Positions 33,275-47,207 are shown, numbered from the stretch's first letter. The stretch: 64,000 nucleotides of DNA from Jacaranda mimosifolia (GCA_018894105.1 CM032131.1:7342501-7406500), one strand, 5' to 3'. The notes: generated by a model from the letters alone, not told the origin. A program made the numbers and translations.

Positions 33275-36200
33275 TGTATGATTGATTCTATTTTTGAAGG
33301 AGACAAATTGTACTGCAAATATCAAATGAGTACCTTTTTTAATTATTTGATTAATGGGTGAAGTTGTGATTTTATATTATTGTTTTTAATTATAATATGA
33401 GAAGATTTATATATATACATATAATGATCATGTTTGTCTTGGAAAATAAGATGAGTGTTATTCATGTATACTTTGGTACTGTTTTGAGTGGTACGGAGAA
33501 GGTAATATATATATATATATATATTTGATTTTACTTTTTGCAAAAGAAAAATACTTAAAGAAGATAACAATAAACGCAGACTCAATTTTTGCAATATGAG
33601 CGAGATTTGATATCATTAATAACGAAGCTATTGTTTTAAAATATACATCGATCGACAAATGTACAACCACTTGAATTGTGTCGCTTATTTGTGCCATATT
33701 CCTAAAAACATGACATCCAAATTCCACATATACTTTTAAAATGTTTACTTAAAGATTGTTCCATATGTTACTGTTTTTTTATCAAGTAAATCATTGAATT
33801 TATGAAATATGACATCTAAACAAATATATATAATAATATTCCAAAAAATTAATTATCCCTCGATCATGCAATAGGACATTGTGTAACCGTCGAGTCTTTA
33901 ATTATTACAACGTTTGGAACAAGGACCATGAATGCCTCATTGCCTTAAATTTTACGAATTGAAATAAATAAATAATAAAGTGGGAACATTCCCCTTGAGA
34001 ACATGTTTTTCCCACTTGAAGCGCCCAACATGTCTGGTGTCCCCACTCAGTTTAATGCTAGCTAGGCTCTTGCTTGCGGACTAAACACCCGAGTCTCCAC
34101 CTTTTCACCTAGTCAAATTTCGTGGCCAATTAAATTGTACTTGCCACATCAAAATGATAAAGTTGAATTATTACATCCCTTAATAAAATTATTGATTTGA
34201 ATTTGTTTGATCTTATTTTATATTTGGAGACTCAAGAATTTTAAAATAATTTATAACTTTTATTTTATATTTCTAAATATTTTTTATTAAGATACAATCA
34301 TCCAATAATGTGTTATGACAAAACAATATCTTGGTGAAAGTGAATTCTATATTAAGGATTGAATTGATTATTATCATAGTACTAGTCAATGAATTAACTA
34401 TATTTACAACGGGGCGCTTTGATTGGATATTTTGATGCCTTCATCCCATATATTCCCTAAGATCAAAGATGGTCAATTGTCATTAGGAATAATTGACTGT
34501 AAATTAGAGATAAGTATTAAAATTCACTTTCATTTTTATGTTCAATCTTCATTTGAATTAACTGCACTCCCCAAATGAAAATGAAACTTTGTATTCACTC
34601 CCAGTTAGAATAAAAGTACAAATAAAATATTCCTAACTTATATTTAAAACCGCAGGAAACCCTCCATCAAACTCCTCCCAAACACTTTTTTTTTTTTTTT
34701 CTTTTCATTTCACTCTTCCTTTTCACATTTTCCCTCCATTTCTCTTCAATTTCAGAAACTTGCATCGAGCGCCACCCATCTTGTCCCAGTTTCTCTTTTC
34801 CAATCCCATTGTCTTTCTCTATTTCTCGATCTACTGCATGTCGTATATTATTCTTTCAACCCACTGTCTATCATTATTATGGTGTTACCCAAATCAGAAG
34901 AGTTCCATTTTTGCTCCCATTTACAAAGATTATAAGGTAATATTTTTTGAATTTACAAGTATGAATTTATGAAAATCAAGCCAATCAATTTTAGATTCAA
35001 CTAGTCTACTTCTTATCTTTATAGGTTGGGTCGATTTTGATCTTGTATAAAATTGGCGGATCATGTTAATCAAAACATACAGTACCAATCTGAGCAATTT
35101 CGTTATAAATTATGAAGTAATGCAATAGTTAACAACTTGTTGCCGAAGCTCTTCCAAAGAATCAATTAAGAGAACGTTTCTATTTACAAATATTCCCTTT
35201 TCCTTTTCTTTCATTTGTTTTTATTTTTCATTTTCCAAATTTTTCCCCTAAATTACACTTCTCTTGAAATGTTGAAAGAATTTTCCTTAATTTTTTTTGG
35301 TTTAATCTTGTTTTGTTTTTATATATACTTAATTTTATTTACTTTTTGAGCTTTATTTTTTCTGATTCACCCACTTCAGTTTTTTGAAAGACCTCTAATT
35401 TAAGTATTTTCATATTTGAATAATGACAATTTTTCATTCATTTGTTGTTTTAATTGCATGTTTCAATTATCAAATGTTTGACTTTTTAGTAACTATATAA
35501 CTTGTTTAAGGTATAATATACATTAGTTGTTTGTTAACTCAACTTTAGGTTACTGTTGAAATTATGGTGCGTATAAAGGCGATAAATCATGTTTAAGTAT
35601 TTTTGTTGTTCATTCATACAAACTCAACAATAACTATGATTAGTATTATTTGCAACTATCTTGTTACCAAAATTCAAACTTTAAGTATTTTAAGCTATGG
35701 TTGTAGTATCCAACCCTCTGGTTCAGTACTTGTACAGTCAAATATTTAATATTTTCTATTATATTTGTAATATCAAAACCTTTTAGTACCTGTTGCTAGA
35801 ATTTCAAGTATGATGAACATTAGGTTTATTTCTGAAATAATTTTAGCATTAGTCAACTTGAGAAAGCAAACGTGAAACGTACTATCAAGCAAGAAGAATT
35901 TGTAGAATGTATTGGCCAACTCAGAGAGAGCACGCACAAGTTATTGGAAAAGTTGAATTTAGATGTGTTGAATGAGTGTTGATTTATCACAATCCTCATT
36001 AACAATTATTTCATTGGTTCCTCCTCGTTTTTACTTGATCGAGAAAGAGTTTATATAAATGAGCTCATCCTGGTCTCCCAAACAAAATCAATGACCAAAG
36101 TTTTTATAAGTTCTTTTATATTCATAACACATTCATCCAAATATTATAAGAACTAAATTTGTAAGTTTTTTGTGAATATATTGAATAAAAAATAATAAAT

Positions 36201-36780
36201 ACTTTTGCAGGCTAGATTTTTGATAGGATACCTCTAATATTCATTAGGGTATATTGTAGTGCAAGGCAAATTGCAAATATACTTTAGTTGTCAATAGGAA
36301 AGGGACCTAGACAGTGGAGTTTATGTATATCTTTTAGCTGAGTGTTTCGCAAAAAATATTAAATATTTGTGGATTATGCAAAAAAAAATTCTATGGATGC
36401 ATATCGAGGGTATATTGCTGTGATAATTCAAACCAAAAAGCACGATTTATCATGTTTCAACATTGAATGATGATGTTTAGATGGTTATCGTTTAGATGAT
36501 TTTAGTATTTGTATATGAATATTGAGGAGGATGTTTTAGTATTTGAGTATGATATGGATATGATTTATTATTTGAGTATTGGATGTTTATAATTTATGAT
36601 GTAAATTTTACTTATGTAGATACTGATTATTGATATATGCGTTATTGATGGCTGAAATGCAGTACTTTTCAAGAGACATATGGCATCCATATTTACATAA
36701 CAGTACAAATAATGCATAATGCACTACTAAAAGTTACTTACATATGCTTAGGAATGTTATTTTACCATGCCAACATGCAA
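33275..36780. other. Intergenic, no gene recognised
   Basis: About 3.5 kb of AT-rich DNA. An (AT)n tract lies at about 33503-33524 and T runs at 34688-34702. A segment beginning GGGGCGCTTTGATTGGATAT near 34411 resembles the start of a PIF-type MITE but I could not find its partner end. Short open frames (for example 34760-34972) have no family features. Confidence 0.5.
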
Positions 36781-36830
36781 ACAATCATAAAATTAATAAG
36801 TCTAAGTCATGAACTCATGTTATCACGACT

Positions 36831-37812
36831 ATTACTTGAAGAAAATATGATTTTATTATACTGGATGATTTTATATCTTGTTTCACCCATCAAATTATGG
36901 TAAATTTGGTCAAAAAAAGAAGTAAGTATAGAAACACTCCTAAGACGAACCAAACTAGAAAAATCTTGTATAATATATCTAGAATCAAATATAGGAATCA
37001 TAAAAAATGGTATTATTTTCTCAGTATATTGTATCACTCTTGATACATAAGAAATTAAGCTGAATTTAATTATTTAAATCATTGTATGATTATCAAACTA
37101 TGATTTCTTAGTCCTAAGACTAATATAGTCATGAGACATTACTTGCTTTTTGATGATGATGTCGAAATAATATATTTATCACATACATCAATGCTTTATA
37201 CTAGTACTAATAAGAATATAAATGGTTGGATATAGGTAGTTGTCTTCGCAACCATTTGAACAAATGCATCACGACCATTATTTGAAGAAAATATGATTTA
37301 TTGTATTAGATTGCCTTATATATTGTTTCATCTATCAAATTAAGGTATACTTCATCAAAGAAAAAGTGAGTATAAAAACTCTCCAAAGACATATCAAACT
37401 AGGAAAATCCAATACAATATATACAGAATCAAGTATTGAAATCGTGAAAAATGGTATTATTTTTTCAGTATAAACTACCATTCTTAACATATAAAAAATT
37501 AAGTTGAATTTAATTATTTAAGTCATTGTATGATTATCAAACCATATTTCTTAGCTCTAGAACTTATATAATCATGAGACGTAGCTTGCTTTTTGATGGT
37601 GATGTCGAAATGATACATTTCGATAGACATCAATGCGTTATATATGTATGAATGAAAACATAAGTGGTTGGATGCGGGTAGTTGTCTTTTCAACTATTTG
37701 AATACGTGCTATCACGATGATTACTTGAATAAAGCATAATTTTATTGTATCAGATGGTCTTATATATTGTTTCACAGATCAAATTGAGGTAAATTCGGCA
37801 AAAGAAAAAGTG
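36831..37812. repeat. Left part of a ~440-bp tandem repeat array
   Basis: Monomers can be phased on ATTACTTGAAGAAAATATGATTT-like starts at 36831, 37277 and 37720. Each carries, in order, a TTATATNTTGTTTCACC segment, GTGAGTATAAAAACACTCC, AATTAAGTTGAATTTAATTATT, ATTGTATGATTATCAAA, ACATTACTTGCTTTTTGATG and TGGTTGGATGTAGGTAGTTGTC. Spacings are 446 and 443 bp. The third monomer is cut 93 bp after its start by the Sirevirus insertion at 37813 and resumes at 51251. Confidence 0.85.
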
Positions 37813-39096
37813 TGTTAACCCCTTGATGATTTACATTGTTTTGATTATGAAAAAATTACATTCCTAAAGATTATGTGCTAGCGTGCAATCGAATTATGAA
37901 TATATTTCCATATTATCTATTTGAATTTGTTTATACGATGGAACTTGTTTTCCATTATTAAAAGATCTCTCTAAGATTCTAGCTTGATTCACATCTCTAT
38001 AACTTAGGAAAGAAATTATGTCCAGCTGTAATCATTGATTCATCCACAATTTATGGAACTAATGCATGTTTACTTAAATATCTTGTTTGCTTATTTGATT
38101 CCAACGAACACTTACCTAAATAAGTATTCATAGCCATTGCACATAAGCATATAAATATGAAAATATGCATCATTCTAAAGTGTGAATCACTTAGTCAGGA
38201 AAGATCTTCGTCAAGTGTCTTGAGAAGTTGTGTGATACTCTCATATACATTTTGTGCTTAAGTGTTGCTAATTCCTTGCTCTACGTATATTTTCGAGGGA
38301 CCTTATGGTGAAAAAAGTCAAGGAGAGCTTACCTTCGACATACCTTAAGGAGATGAGGAAAAGGCTATTTATGTCTCTAATGATCTAGTGGTGAAAAGAG
38401 ACAGGAGTCGTACTTGCTCTCGAGACCCTGTGAAGAGAACAAATCAGCGTTTGGTTGCTCTAAGGACCTCTGGATAAAGAAATCAGTAAAGCGGTATTGT
38501 CTGAAATCTTATGCTGTATTTTAAGTTCCGATCAAAAATGAGAGTCAAGAACTTGCTATACAGAGTGACAGCAACTCGTGCATCAGTCTACAAAGGTTGT
38601 ACAAGTGAATCTAGCAAAAGTTTCCCCGGGCCTGTTCACAAAGCAGTTGGTTTTGCAGTGCTCTAAAAATCTGCCTTATCCAATCTGGGATTATGATTTA
38701 ACTCTTTGCGAAGAGCTGGTTTTCATCCTACTAGGGTGTTTCTGTTCCTTAACTTTCATTCTATAAAATTACTGTTCTTAGCTATAAAATATTTGTACAT
38801 TCTTAATTGATTTGACAGGTTTAAAATCCTAAGTTAAAATTTAGGTAGAGGAGTAGGCTTGCCGAACCTCTATATATACCAACGTCATTTTACTTATGTT
38901 TTACGGTTTTGTTTATCACTGGTCTAACTGGTAGTTTAACTAGTATTTACAAATTTCAGTCAATAACTAAAACTGTTTTCTGCAAAAGACTTAAACTATT
39001 TTGAAAGGCCAAAAAGTATTTTGAGTGATAAACTTCCGTTGCATTAAAATCCCTTAGGCCTAATTCATCCCCCTTTTAGGCTTATTATCACTCACA
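37813..39096 (+). repeat. 5' LTR of the Sirevirus element
   Basis: A 1,284-bp LTR. The 3' LTR, once the nested block is left out, is 1,276 bp and collinear. A promoter motif is not assigned with confidence. Confidence 0.9.
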
Positions 39097-39110
39097 ATTA
39101 GGATCGAAGC
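39097..39110 (+). other. Decayed primer binding site
   Basis: ATTAGGATCGAAGC directly after the LTR matches the expected ATTGGTATCAGAGC (initiator-Met tRNA complement) at 10 of 14 positions. Its position right after the LTR supports the reading, but the match is weak. Confidence 0.45.
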
Positions 39111-39155
39111 AGTGGTTCTCTATATTATAGTGTAACTACCAGAGTAAAAGATCCT

Positions 39156-40800
39156 ATGGCTATTAACACTCTTGATGTCTTTGCAGAAGGGCAATCGTAC
39201 AATCGGCCTACATTGTTTGATGGTTCCAATTATGCTAGATGGAAAAATTAGATGCAAGAATACATAACCTGGGTTTTAATTTATGGGACATGGTTAGTAA
39301 AGGGCCGACAGTTCCAATGATGATAAAAAGGTCATCTCAATGAATGTGAGGGCTAAAAACATTCTATCATGCACTCTTACAAAAGAAGAGTACAACTGTG
39401 TTTAGTAAATGCGCTACAACAAAGCACATGTGGGAAATGTTGCAAGTGACCCACAAAGGTACTAGTTATGTTCGACAAGAGAGGATTGCTGTTCTCATTC
39501 ACAAATATGAAATGTTCCAAATGAAACTTGATGAGACCATAAGTTAGATGTACACGCACTTCATAGAAATTATAAATTCTATGTTCGCACTCGGTAGAAC
39601 TATAAATGAGGATGAACAAGTTTGGATGATTCTTAGATCGCTTCCTAACGAATGGACACGAAAAGTTACTTCTATTTAGAAAGCTCATGATCTTAGCAGA
39701 ATGACCATAGGTGAACTGATTAGATCTCTCACATCCCATGAGATGACATTGCTAAGTAAAGATGAAGGTTCGAAAACAAAAGTAAAAAAGAATATTGCTC
39801 TTAATACTAGTCATGATTCCAACTTGGAACTTCAAGAAGATCTTGATGAGGACCAGGTTGAGGATGAAATCATTCTAATTTTCCAAAGATTAAAGCAACT
39901 AACGAATCTCAATAAGAAATTTTGGAACAACAGATCAAAATCGAAAAGAACTAGTCTGTAAACTCAAAGCACCGAGCCACCTTCCTGCTACGAATGTAAT
40001 GAAATTAGACACAGAAAATCAGATTTTCCCTAACAGAGAAAAAATGCAAAACAAGCCAAAACTAAGGCGATGGCAACTACATGGGACAAATTTGATGGTG
40101 AACAATTTGACAATGAAGAGCATTGCTTCATGATAATTCAAATAAGTACCTCTTCATGTTCTGATTATGATTCCAGTGATGAAATTGACATTAATGGGGA
40201 TGTGCAAAAATTGCTTAAACTTTATGAAATTCGTGTTAAAATGATTGTTGATAAAAATAAAACTTCGCAAGATAAAGTGGATTATTTGTAGAAAAAACTG
40301 GATAGAGCTCATAAAGAAAAATTTGAAGTGCAAATAACTAAAAATAGAGAGACTCTTGATGCCGAATGCAAAAAGAAAATGAATGATTGGCTCACTAAAA
40401 AAAATAACTCATTGAAGAAACAAACTGAGAATATGAGCCATGAAATTAAAGGAAAAATGATTGTTGAAGAATGTTGTCATGCTAGGGATGATCTAGGTGA
40501 ATGTTTCACAAGTTTTAAGCATACACAAATGCCTATTCCACCTAGAAATAATGCTAGAAAAGATTGGAAATTTAGAAACCCCATGAATCAAAAAAATACC
40601 AAACTGGTTTCAACAACTTTCAGAAAGAATTTCGAACCAGTTCGAAAAACCTGCTTTACTTGTGGAAGATCTAGTAATGTCAATTATGGATGTTCCATTG
40701 AAAAGCTCATTGGTACCGAGTTTGTTTGGGTAAGAAAATTATCTGCTACTAACTGTGAAGGACCCAACATAGCTTGGGGACCTAAAACAATCTAATCTCT
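39156..40800 (+). pseudogene. Sirevirus gag, degenerate
   Basis: From ATG at 39156 the Gag frame can be followed (GSNYARWKN; MWEMLQVTHKGTSYVRQERI; HKYEMFQMKLDETIS; ILRSLPNEWTRKVTSI; MTIGELIRSLTSHEM) through at least four in-frame stops and shifts. A zinc knuckle near 39985 reads CYECNEIRHRKSDFP, with the last Cys changed to Phe. A long charged region continues to a second Cys-rich remnant (CFTCGRSSNVNYGC, near 40650). It would have formed the virus-like particle core; it cannot do so now. Confidence 0.8.
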
Positions 40801-40819
40801 TACAGGTTCATGTCAAGGA

Positions 40820-43800
40820 ACATTCCCAAAAGTAGAAGTGGTACTTAGATAGTGAATGTTTCAGGCATATGATGAGGGATGCGTCCATGTTTCTTAAGCT
40901 TAACAATTTTCTTGCAACAGGAAATGTTCTCTATGCAGACAATACAAAAGGATGCATAATAGGTAAAGGTACCATTGGTAAGCAAACTGGTACTACTATT
41001 GTTAATGTATGGCTTGTTGAAAGCCTATAACTCGCTTAGTATCAGTCAACTATGTGATGAAAGTTATGAGGTTAAATTCCATCCTACTCACTGTGTCATT
41101 AAGCAAAATGAAAAACTAATTTTTACTGCTACTAGGGATAGAAATATTTATTGTATAACTCTTGATGATATACTTGTCAAAATATGGAGTATTTAGCTAT
41201 TTCAGATGAAGAATGCTAGAAATGGCATAGAAGATTGGCCACGTAAATATGGAGCTTATATCTCATCTTACAAAGAAAGATCTTGTCAAAGGGGTACCAA
41301 GTTAAACTTCTCCAAGCACAGAATATGTGATGTATGCCAAAAGGGGAAGCAAATCCGAACATCTTTTAAACAAAAGAATGACCTCACAGTTTCCGACCAC
41401 CAGAACTTCTACACATTGACCTATTCGGACCTATGAAAACTACTTCCCTTGTAGGTAAAAAGATATGTATTTGTCATAGTAGATGATTATACTAATTTTA
41501 CCTGGGTTCTATTCATTGCTCATAAAAATGATGCTCTAAATGCTTTCATTTCACTCACTGAAAGGCTTCAAAATAAAAAAGGGTTATTTCATTAAGAAAA
41601 CTCAAAGTGACGATGCAATTGAGTTTGATGAAACAAACTTTACTTTTTTTTGTGAAGAACATGATTACATTCATGATTTTTCTGCTCCTAAGACTCCCCA
41701 ACAGAATGGGGTGGTTGAAAAGAAAATCCCAAATTTGCAAGAAGTTACTAGAACTATGCTGAATGAATATGATCTTCCAAGATCCTTTTGGGGTGAAGCC
41801 ATGAATACAACTTGTTATGTGTCAAATCGTGTTTTCTTAAGACCCCTTTTGAAAAAAAACCCATATGAATTATGGCACGGTAAAGTCCCAAATATTTCTT
41901 ATTCTGTATCTTTGGTTACAAATGTTACACTCTTAATAACAGAGATTATTTGACAAAGTTTGATTTGAAAGTTGATGAGGCTATCTTTGTTGGTTACTCA
42001 ATGCATAGTAAAGCCTTTTGAGTGCTTAATAAGAGGAAAGGAATGGTTCAAGAATCCATGAATGTCATATTTGACGAAACTAACCCATCTTGTGCCAAGG
42101 AAACCTAGAGCAAAGAAGTTGTAGGATTCAATAAGCCAGTTAAGATTCGGACCCTAAGCAATCAACATCAAATCAAGAGAAACCAGAATCATTTGAGGAA
42201 ACAAATCCCATTGTTGAACCTGATTCTAATAAATCAGTAGAAAGGACTAAACAAAGAACTAGAAAGTTTAAACATACTTCCAGTCATCCTACTGACAGAA
42301 TCATGGAGATCCTCAAGCTGGAATAACTACCAGATCCATTGCACTAAATGTATCCAACTGTGCCCTCATTTCAATGATTGAACCTAAAGATGTCAAAGAA
42401 GCACTAAAAGATCCATTTTGGATTGAAACAACAAAGAAAAAGCTAGTTCAATTTGAAAAGAAGTAAGTCTGGAAGTTGGTAGAATGACCATCAGACTATC
42501 CAATCGTTGGTACCAAGTGGGTGCTCAGAAATAAACTGGATGAAATCGGTAAAGTTATCAGAAATAAAGCTAGACTGGTAGCAAAAAGATAAAGTCAGCA
42601 GGTGGGCATTAACTACGGTGAAACGTTTGCTCCAGTTGCAAAGTTAGAATTAATTAGAATGCTTTTTGCCTTTGCATCTCATAAATAGTTTATGCTCTAT
42701 CAAATGGACATAAAAAGTGCTTTTCTAAACGGATTCATAAAAGAAGATTATGTTGAGCAACCGCCCAGTTTCAAAAATCAAAATTTTACTCATCATGTTT
42801 TTAAACTAACAAAGGCTTTATATAGGCTAAAACAAGCCCCTAGGGCTTTGTATGATCGATTGAGCAATTTTCTCATAAACAATTATTTTTCTATTGGAAT
42901 CTTAAATACCACATTTTTTAGTAAGATTAAGAAAATGGTTCTCTTATTGTTCAAATTTATTTCGATGACATTATTTTTGGTGCTACTAATGATTTACTTT
43001 GTCAAGAGTTTGCAGAGAAAATGAAATAGAAATTTGAGATGAGCTTAATGGGAGAGCTCAACTTCTTCTTGGTACTTCAAGTGAAGCAAACTCAGAAAGA
43101 GACATTCATCTCGCAAGAAAAGTATACAATGGAGCTTCTAAAGAAGTTCAGAATGAGTTAATGCAACCCTGCAACCACTCCCATGAGTAGAAATACCAAA
43201 TTGGAACTTGATGAGAATGGTAAGAGTGTAGGCGAGAAAGTCTACAGAGGTATGATTGGTAGTTTACTTTTTTTAACTGCAAGTCGTCCAGATATTATGT
43301 TCTCAACATGCTTATGTGCTAGGTTACAATCTAACCCAAAGGAATCCCATTTGAATGCTATTAAAAGAATATTGAGATATCTTAAGGGAACATCTAGCTA
43401 TGGCTTATTGGTATCCACATTCTAAATCTTTTAATTTCATAAGCTATTCTGATGCAGATTATGCTGGTTGTAAGATAGGCAGGAAATGTACAAGTGGTGG
43501 CTGTCAACTATTGGAAGATTACCTAGTTTCATGATGCAATAAAAAACAGAGTGTAGTTACATTATCTACAACTGAGGCAGAATGCTTGGCCTTGGAAAAT
43601 TGCTGCACTCAGGTATTATGGATGACCCGTATCTTGCACGACTTTGGTATTCATGTGCCTTGCGTGCCCATTTTATCTAACAATTCCAATGTTATTAGCA
43701 TCTCTAAAAGTCCAGTTTTACATTCACACATAAAACATATTGAAATTAAGCAACATTTCTTGCATGAGAATTTAAATAAAGATGATATATTAATTGATTT

Positions 43801-43930
43801 TATGTCTACTGAAAATTAGCTTGCTGATATTTTTACTAAAGCAGTGGAAGAAAGGAAATTCATTGATACAAGGAATAAATTAGGAATAAAATCAAAATTT
43901 GATTTGGCGGGAGATATAAACCATGATTAA
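40820..43930 (+). pseudogene. Sirevirus pol (protease, integrase, RT, RNase H), degenerate
   Basis: Domains occur in copia order but in shifting frames. Protease is near 40838 (WYLDSECFRHM, where DSG has become DSE). The integrase zinc region ends with ICDVCQKGKQIR near 41326, and its core carries VDDYTNFTWVLFIAHKNDA and TPQQNGVVEK near 41690. RT has TFAPVAKLELIRMLFAFAS, QMDIKSAFLNGFIKEDYV (42700) and YFDD (about 42960). RNase H has SDADYAGCK, TLSTTEAECLALENCC (43560) and a C-terminal LADIFTKAVEERKF, stopping at 43928-43930. Many stop codons interrupt the frame. The wording of the RT/RNase H part is that of Sireviruses. Confidence 0.85.
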
Positions 43931-43959
43931 TCTTGGCAGTTGTTCCCTCTTAAATATCG

Positions 43960-45611
43960 CCCAATATTGCTAGATTTTCCTCCCCCCATTACCATTTATA
44001 TTTCCAAAATTCTCCGCCATTATGATAATTAAACTGATCCACTTTCCAAAGGCACATTTTCAAGCCTTCTTTATTTCTAACCTATTCATCGTCTTCTTTA
44101 AATGCGTAAATACCCTATTCTTATCCCTTCTTTGTTCTTCCATATTTTTGAGGCAGAAAATCCCATTCTTGTCTTTCTTTTTCAATTTTTTCAAAATTCC
44201 AAAGAGAGGAAGCTCTCAGTTTGCTGGACGCTTTTCTTCAAAGATAAGGAAATTCCCTTCATCCTCCTCTAAACTCGTTCCTCTTAAAGTATTTGAAGCT
44301 CCTCTTCTGCTATAATGGTATCATGACTCTAGCTCTAATGATGAAAAATCATATTCCTCTGATAAACTTGAGTTCTTAGGGTCCGAGGAACCTAGTATTA
44401 AGGACACCTATGTGGGTTCTCCTGAAAAACCAAGCGGTTAGACTGAGGGTCTGCCAAGCCCTGAATCCCCTATTCCAGTCAATCCTGAAGAAGTTCCCGA
44501 CTGGAATTTCGGTAAGGTTCCCTCACCTCTTAAATTCCACTCTGCTGAAGCTGAAAAATGTTTCATCAAATGATTTCTAGCCAAAATTTAAATAGGGAAA
44601 GAGCGGTTAATTTTGATTCGTTGCCAAAATCTCTTACCATTGATCTTGTATGTAATATGAAATGGGATAGTTATATGAAACTTGATGAAAGATCCTATCC
44701 ATATTTGGTGAAGCTATTTTATTCTAATCTTACCTTTATTTAATCTGAAAATGACATTTCCTTTGAATCCTATGTGTTTGGGAAACGAATTGTGCTGCCT
44801 CATCAAAATTTGATTTTATACTTGATCTTCTTGATGATGGTACTAAGTTTTTTAATTTTGGAGACTTATTTGATGCTGATATCTCCTATGATGAAATCAT
44901 CAAAATGTTTTATGCTGGTAAACAATATGCTTTATCTAGAGGGGCCGCTTTAAACAAGTTGAAGATTGAACAAATTTTGCTTCCTAAAATGCTCAGTTGT
45001 ACTGCTTTCTCTTCTCCAGTATTTAGTGGTGATCATTCTATTGATCTTAATTCCATGAGTCTCTATGTGATGGCTAAGGCTGTTAAGCAAGAATGGGTCA
45101 ATATTGGCTTGTAATTCTGAAATACATGGTCTATTCCTTCTCCCATTAAGCTAAAAATCTTCTCTACTCCATGATCCTTACTCAAATTTTTAAGCATGAG
45201 GGAGTTCTCTTACTCAGTACTTGGATTGAGAAAGAGTGTGATTATAAAATCTTAGACCTTGCTAGCATTAGAAAAATGAAAATCCAGTATACTGAGGATA
45301 ATAGATGGTTTAGGGGTTTTGGTAGAACCCTTAGTAGTATCAAGCTTCAACTACGTAAATCCAAAATTCCAGTGTCTATTAGCTCAGAATCTGAAGAATC
45401 TAGTCCTGTGCGCCCCACTCCCATTGAAACACCAAGAAGGGCTCAAGGGAAAGTTGGTAAGGTAGATGTTGGACTTGAAGCCAAGGTAGATGATCTTAGT
45501 AAGGTTGTGGAGATTCTTACAAGATGCTTGGAAACCCTTGTTGATTCCATAGATTACAAGCTCGAGCATCTTCTTCGCAAATCCAGTCGCACTCATGCTA
45601 ATGTTATTTGA
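43960..45611 (+). pseudogene. Sirevirus post-pol env-like ORF, degenerate
   Basis: Downstream of pol, frames at 44022-44315, 44558-44743, 44905-45114 and 45171-45611 join into one decayed protein. Readable blocks include YPYLVKLFYSNLTFI, SFESYVFGKRIVL, DLNSMSLYVMAKAVKQEW and ILTQIFKHEGVLL. These correspond in order to the plant retrotransposon env-like domain often annotated as a putative plant transposon protein. The C-terminal part has a Ser/Glu/Pro-rich stretch (ISSESEESSPVRPTP) and a heptad-like segment (KVDDLSKVVEILTRCLETLVD), probably a coiled coil. In Sireviruses this third ORF has no proven function. Stops and frameshifts make this copy inactive. Confidence 0.65.
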
Positions 45612-45979
45612 CTGAAGAAGAAAGTTGGAGCTTATCTGAATCTTCTTAACCTCTTTTTGATGTTGAAAGGAGAGAATAGTGAAATTTTGAAACACTTTTT
45701 ATCTGCTGGAACTTTTCTAAATGCTAGAATCTATTTTGAAACCTATTTTATGGGCCCATAAACTTAATATTCTGGATGCTTAGATTTCTTATGATTAAAC
45801 CTTATTAATCAATTATCTAGTATCTGTTGGCACTTATTGTTTCTCTGGTTTGTTGAGTATATAGACAGGGGAAGCACAAATCGCTTTTAGACAGAGGGAG
45901 TACAAGCCAGTAGAACCAGGCTCATAAACAGAGAGAGCTCTGGTGATATCCTTCCTCTCTTTTCAAATTTTGTCATCAT

Positions 45980-45994
45980 AAAAAATGGAGAGAT
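45980..45994 (+). other. Polypurine tract of the Sirevirus element
   Basis: AAAAATGGAGAGAT lies directly before the 3' LTR start TGTTAACC, as expected for a plus-strand priming site. Confidence 0.7.
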
Positions 45995-46343
45995 TGTTAA
46001 CCCCTTGATGATTTACATTATTTTAATTATAAAAAAATTACATTCCAAAAAATTATGTGCTAAAAGCATGCAATTGAATTATGAATATCTTTCCATTTTA
46101 TCTGTTGGAATCTGTTTATGCACTAGAAGTTACTTTCCATAATTAAAAGATCTCTTGACGATTGTAGCTTAATTCACATCTCTATAACTTAGGAAAGAAA
46201 TTATGTCTAGTTGTAACCGTTGATTCATCCGCAGTTTATGGAACTAATGCATGTTTACATAAATATCTTGTTTCCTTATTTGATTCCAATGGACACTCAC
46301 CTAAATAAGTATTCATAGCCATTGGACATAAGCATATAAATAT
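45995..46343 (+). repeat. Sirevirus 3' LTR, first part
   Basis: 349 bp collinear with 37813 onward, broken after AGCATATAAATAT where the gypsy-derived block begins at 46344. Confidence 0.9.
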
Positions 46344-46717
46344 AGGGGTAATTTTTCACATAAATTTTTCGCTCAAGTTTATGCGACCCTGTGCGGCCTA
46401 GACCCGCCAAGGGCCTAGTCAGCCTGTTTGGGCATCTCGTTTAGAGTAAGCATGCGAGTTAGGCAACATATGATCGAGCAAGGCAACAAGATAAACATTC
46501 AAGCATGCAACGGAATTAATCATAAGGGACACATGAATTACAGGAATCAATCCCAACCTTGTATTAATCCAACAATTGTAAATACACAGGATGCCAATGC
46601 CTTCACACAATGTCTGCCCAAGACTAACTCGCTAACTCGTTCCTAACTTCGCCTTTTTGGGCAGACTGTGAGGTCAAAGACTTTTATACCGTCTAGTATA
46701 ATTCGCTACAGTGGACA
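46344..46717 (-). repeat. Mini-element 3' LTR (minus strand), distinct U3
   Basis: On the minus strand it begins TGTCCACTGTAGCG (46717 downward), has TATAAAAG near 46690-46683, then becomes nearly identical to the other LTR from about 46653 on, and ends at 46344 without the final GTGACA. It is preceded by the purine tract AGCAGTGGGGGA (46729-46718). Confidence 0.75.
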
Positions 46718-47207
46718 TCCCCCACTGCTATGAAGCTAGCCTATCAACAGCCAACATGTGGCAAAGCTATGCTAATGCTGCCAGGTGTCCCGAGCAATTG
46801 TGCCGAGCGGTTATCTGCAGTGTAGCCTGCTTGTGCCAACTGTTCCGAGCGGTTGCCGAAAAAGTCTGCCACAACCGTCCCACTACTTTGATTCCCTCTC
46901 TGCCGAAAACCGTCTGCCAACATGCTCGTTCAACTGCCGCCCACATCAGCATGAACTCGCCACGTCTTGCCAACGTGTTGCTAGACTGTCTGCCAGATCA
47001 GCCTGCCTCGCCAACCTGTTGCCTCGCGCGCCCGTGCCCACTGTGCGCGCCAGCGTGTTGCTTGTGCGCGCTGCTCCGCTCAGCTGCGCCCAAGTCTCGG
47101 TACCGATTCCATCCTTTGTGCATAGTTGCGCACCATTCCATCAAATGTTGCGCAAGTGTGCCCACTGTCCCGCTAAGTCCCTCGCGATTGTTTGCTCTGA
47201 TACCAAT
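46718..47207 (-). other. Internal region of the mini-element, with PBS
   Basis: Minus strand: TGGTATCAGAGC (47205-47194) is a perfect initiator-Met primer binding site, two bases after the 5' LTR end. About 460 bp follow, G+C-rich with many short overlapping frames on both strands (for example 46711-47271 plus and 46767-46973 minus). None resembles gag or pol. This non-coding interior between two LTRs fits a TRIM or a large-deletion derivative. Confidence 0.65.
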
